Shown: in pieces, positions 6,129-6,295 of the stretch
Layout: each line of letters opens with the position of its first letter
Numbering within the stretch: the first letter of the stretch is position 1
Assembly (NCBI GenBank): GCA_003552275.1
Contig: PUKL01000117.1
Span: 1 to 6,295, forward strand
Direction: 5' to 3'
Origin: Mollicutes bacterium
Lineage (GTDB): Bacteria; Bacillota_I; Bacilli_A; Izemoplasmatales; Izemoplasmataceae
Length of the DNA: 6,295 nucleotides
The notes under the pieces: generated by a model
What the model was told of the DNA's origin: nothing
Databases searched by the model: none
The model's input: the letters and a program-made list of their open reading frames with translations, nothing else
Position numbers and translations under genes: made by a program

Positions 6129-6295
6129 GGCGCAATCCTCCCTGCGAAGATTCGTGAAAAGGGTCCGTCCGGATGAAGGGGAAATCCTCGACGAAAAGAA
6201 CGCCGCCGCCCGCTTCACTGTCGTGGACGATCTTCAGCGGATAACGGTAGAGCCGCTCCTCTTTTCTCTCGTACACGAACGGGGCGAAAAACCGC
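6112..6295 (-). CDS. 3' end of an unrecognised gene (partial at right edge)
   Basis: Reading from 6294, one minus-strand frame stays open for 60 codons to a TGA at 6114..6112, while the other two forward frames are less plausible (one closes within 27 codons, one within about 20). The product begins RFFAPFVYERKEERLYRYPL and ends SSQGGLRRVFPD. It is mixed in charge with several aromatic residues and has no membrane segment in the visible part. I do not recognise the family. The stop falls 17 bp inside the ATPase gene, whose SD lies within this frame, so the gene is probably the first or an earlier member of the same ABC operon. It could encode a second transporter subunit, an accessory protein or a regulator. 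The start and most of the gene are outside the window. Confidence 0.65.
   Translation of the reverse strand, partial: RFFAPFVYERKEERLYRYPLKIVHDSEAGGGVLFVEDFPFIRTDPFHESSQGGLRRVFPD
6137..6142 (-). promoter_or_regulatory. Ribosome binding site deciding the ATPase start
   Basis: GGGAGG on the minus strand is followed by an 8-base spacer and GTG at 6128. It lies inside the coding end of the upstream partial gene and favours the GTG start over the one at 6218. Confidence 0.8.

Noticed and set aside
6129..6218. Extended ATPase start at 6218
   Set aside because: The extra 30 residues lie before the ABC fold, have no SD, and overlap the upstream partial gene's frame.

Overview
The window is a compact bacterial chromosome segment in which every supported gene reads on the minus strand, right to left. 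Coding density, strong Shine-Dalgarno (SD) sites, TGn-extended -10 promoters and firmicute-like GlmU motifs (for example SHLAYIGDAEVG and GCGSVTVNFDG) suggest a Bacillota-type organism with moderately high GC. The genus cannot be named from the sequence. I see no insertion sequence, CRISPR array, tRNA or rRNA.

Right part (about 6295 to 4843): three genes with short overlaps. They are the 3' end of an unrecognised gene entering from the right edge, a small ABC-transporter ATPase (GTG start at 6128), and a six-segment ABC-2-type membrane permease (GTG start at 5568). The overlaps of 17 bp and 4 bp suggest translational coupling and one export-type transporter cassette with unknown substrate. 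A hairpin plus T-tract (4816..4857) overlaps the permease stop codon and probably ends this transcript.

Centre and left (4757 to 153): glmS, glmM and glmU in pathway order. They encode the three enzymes that take fructose-6-phosphate to UDP-N-acetylglucosamine (F6P to GlcN-6-P to GlcN-1-P to GlcNAc-1-P to UDP-GlcNAc), the precursor of peptidoglycan and other envelope glycans. A good promoter lies directly before glmS, a second plausible promoter lies in the 73-bp glmS-glmM gap, and glmM overlaps glmU by 11 bp. The glmS leader is only about 34 nt, so there is no room for the glmS ribozyme known from many Gram-positive bacteria.

Left edge (152 to 1): immediately after the glmU stop there is a near-consensus promoter (TTGACA, 16-bp spacer, TGG-TATAAT) firing leftward. 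The roughly 115 nt it would transcribe inside the window have no ATG and no SD, but have hairpin-forming segments. This looks like the start of a structured noncoding RNA or a long 5' leader cut by the window edge. It is the least explained part of the window.
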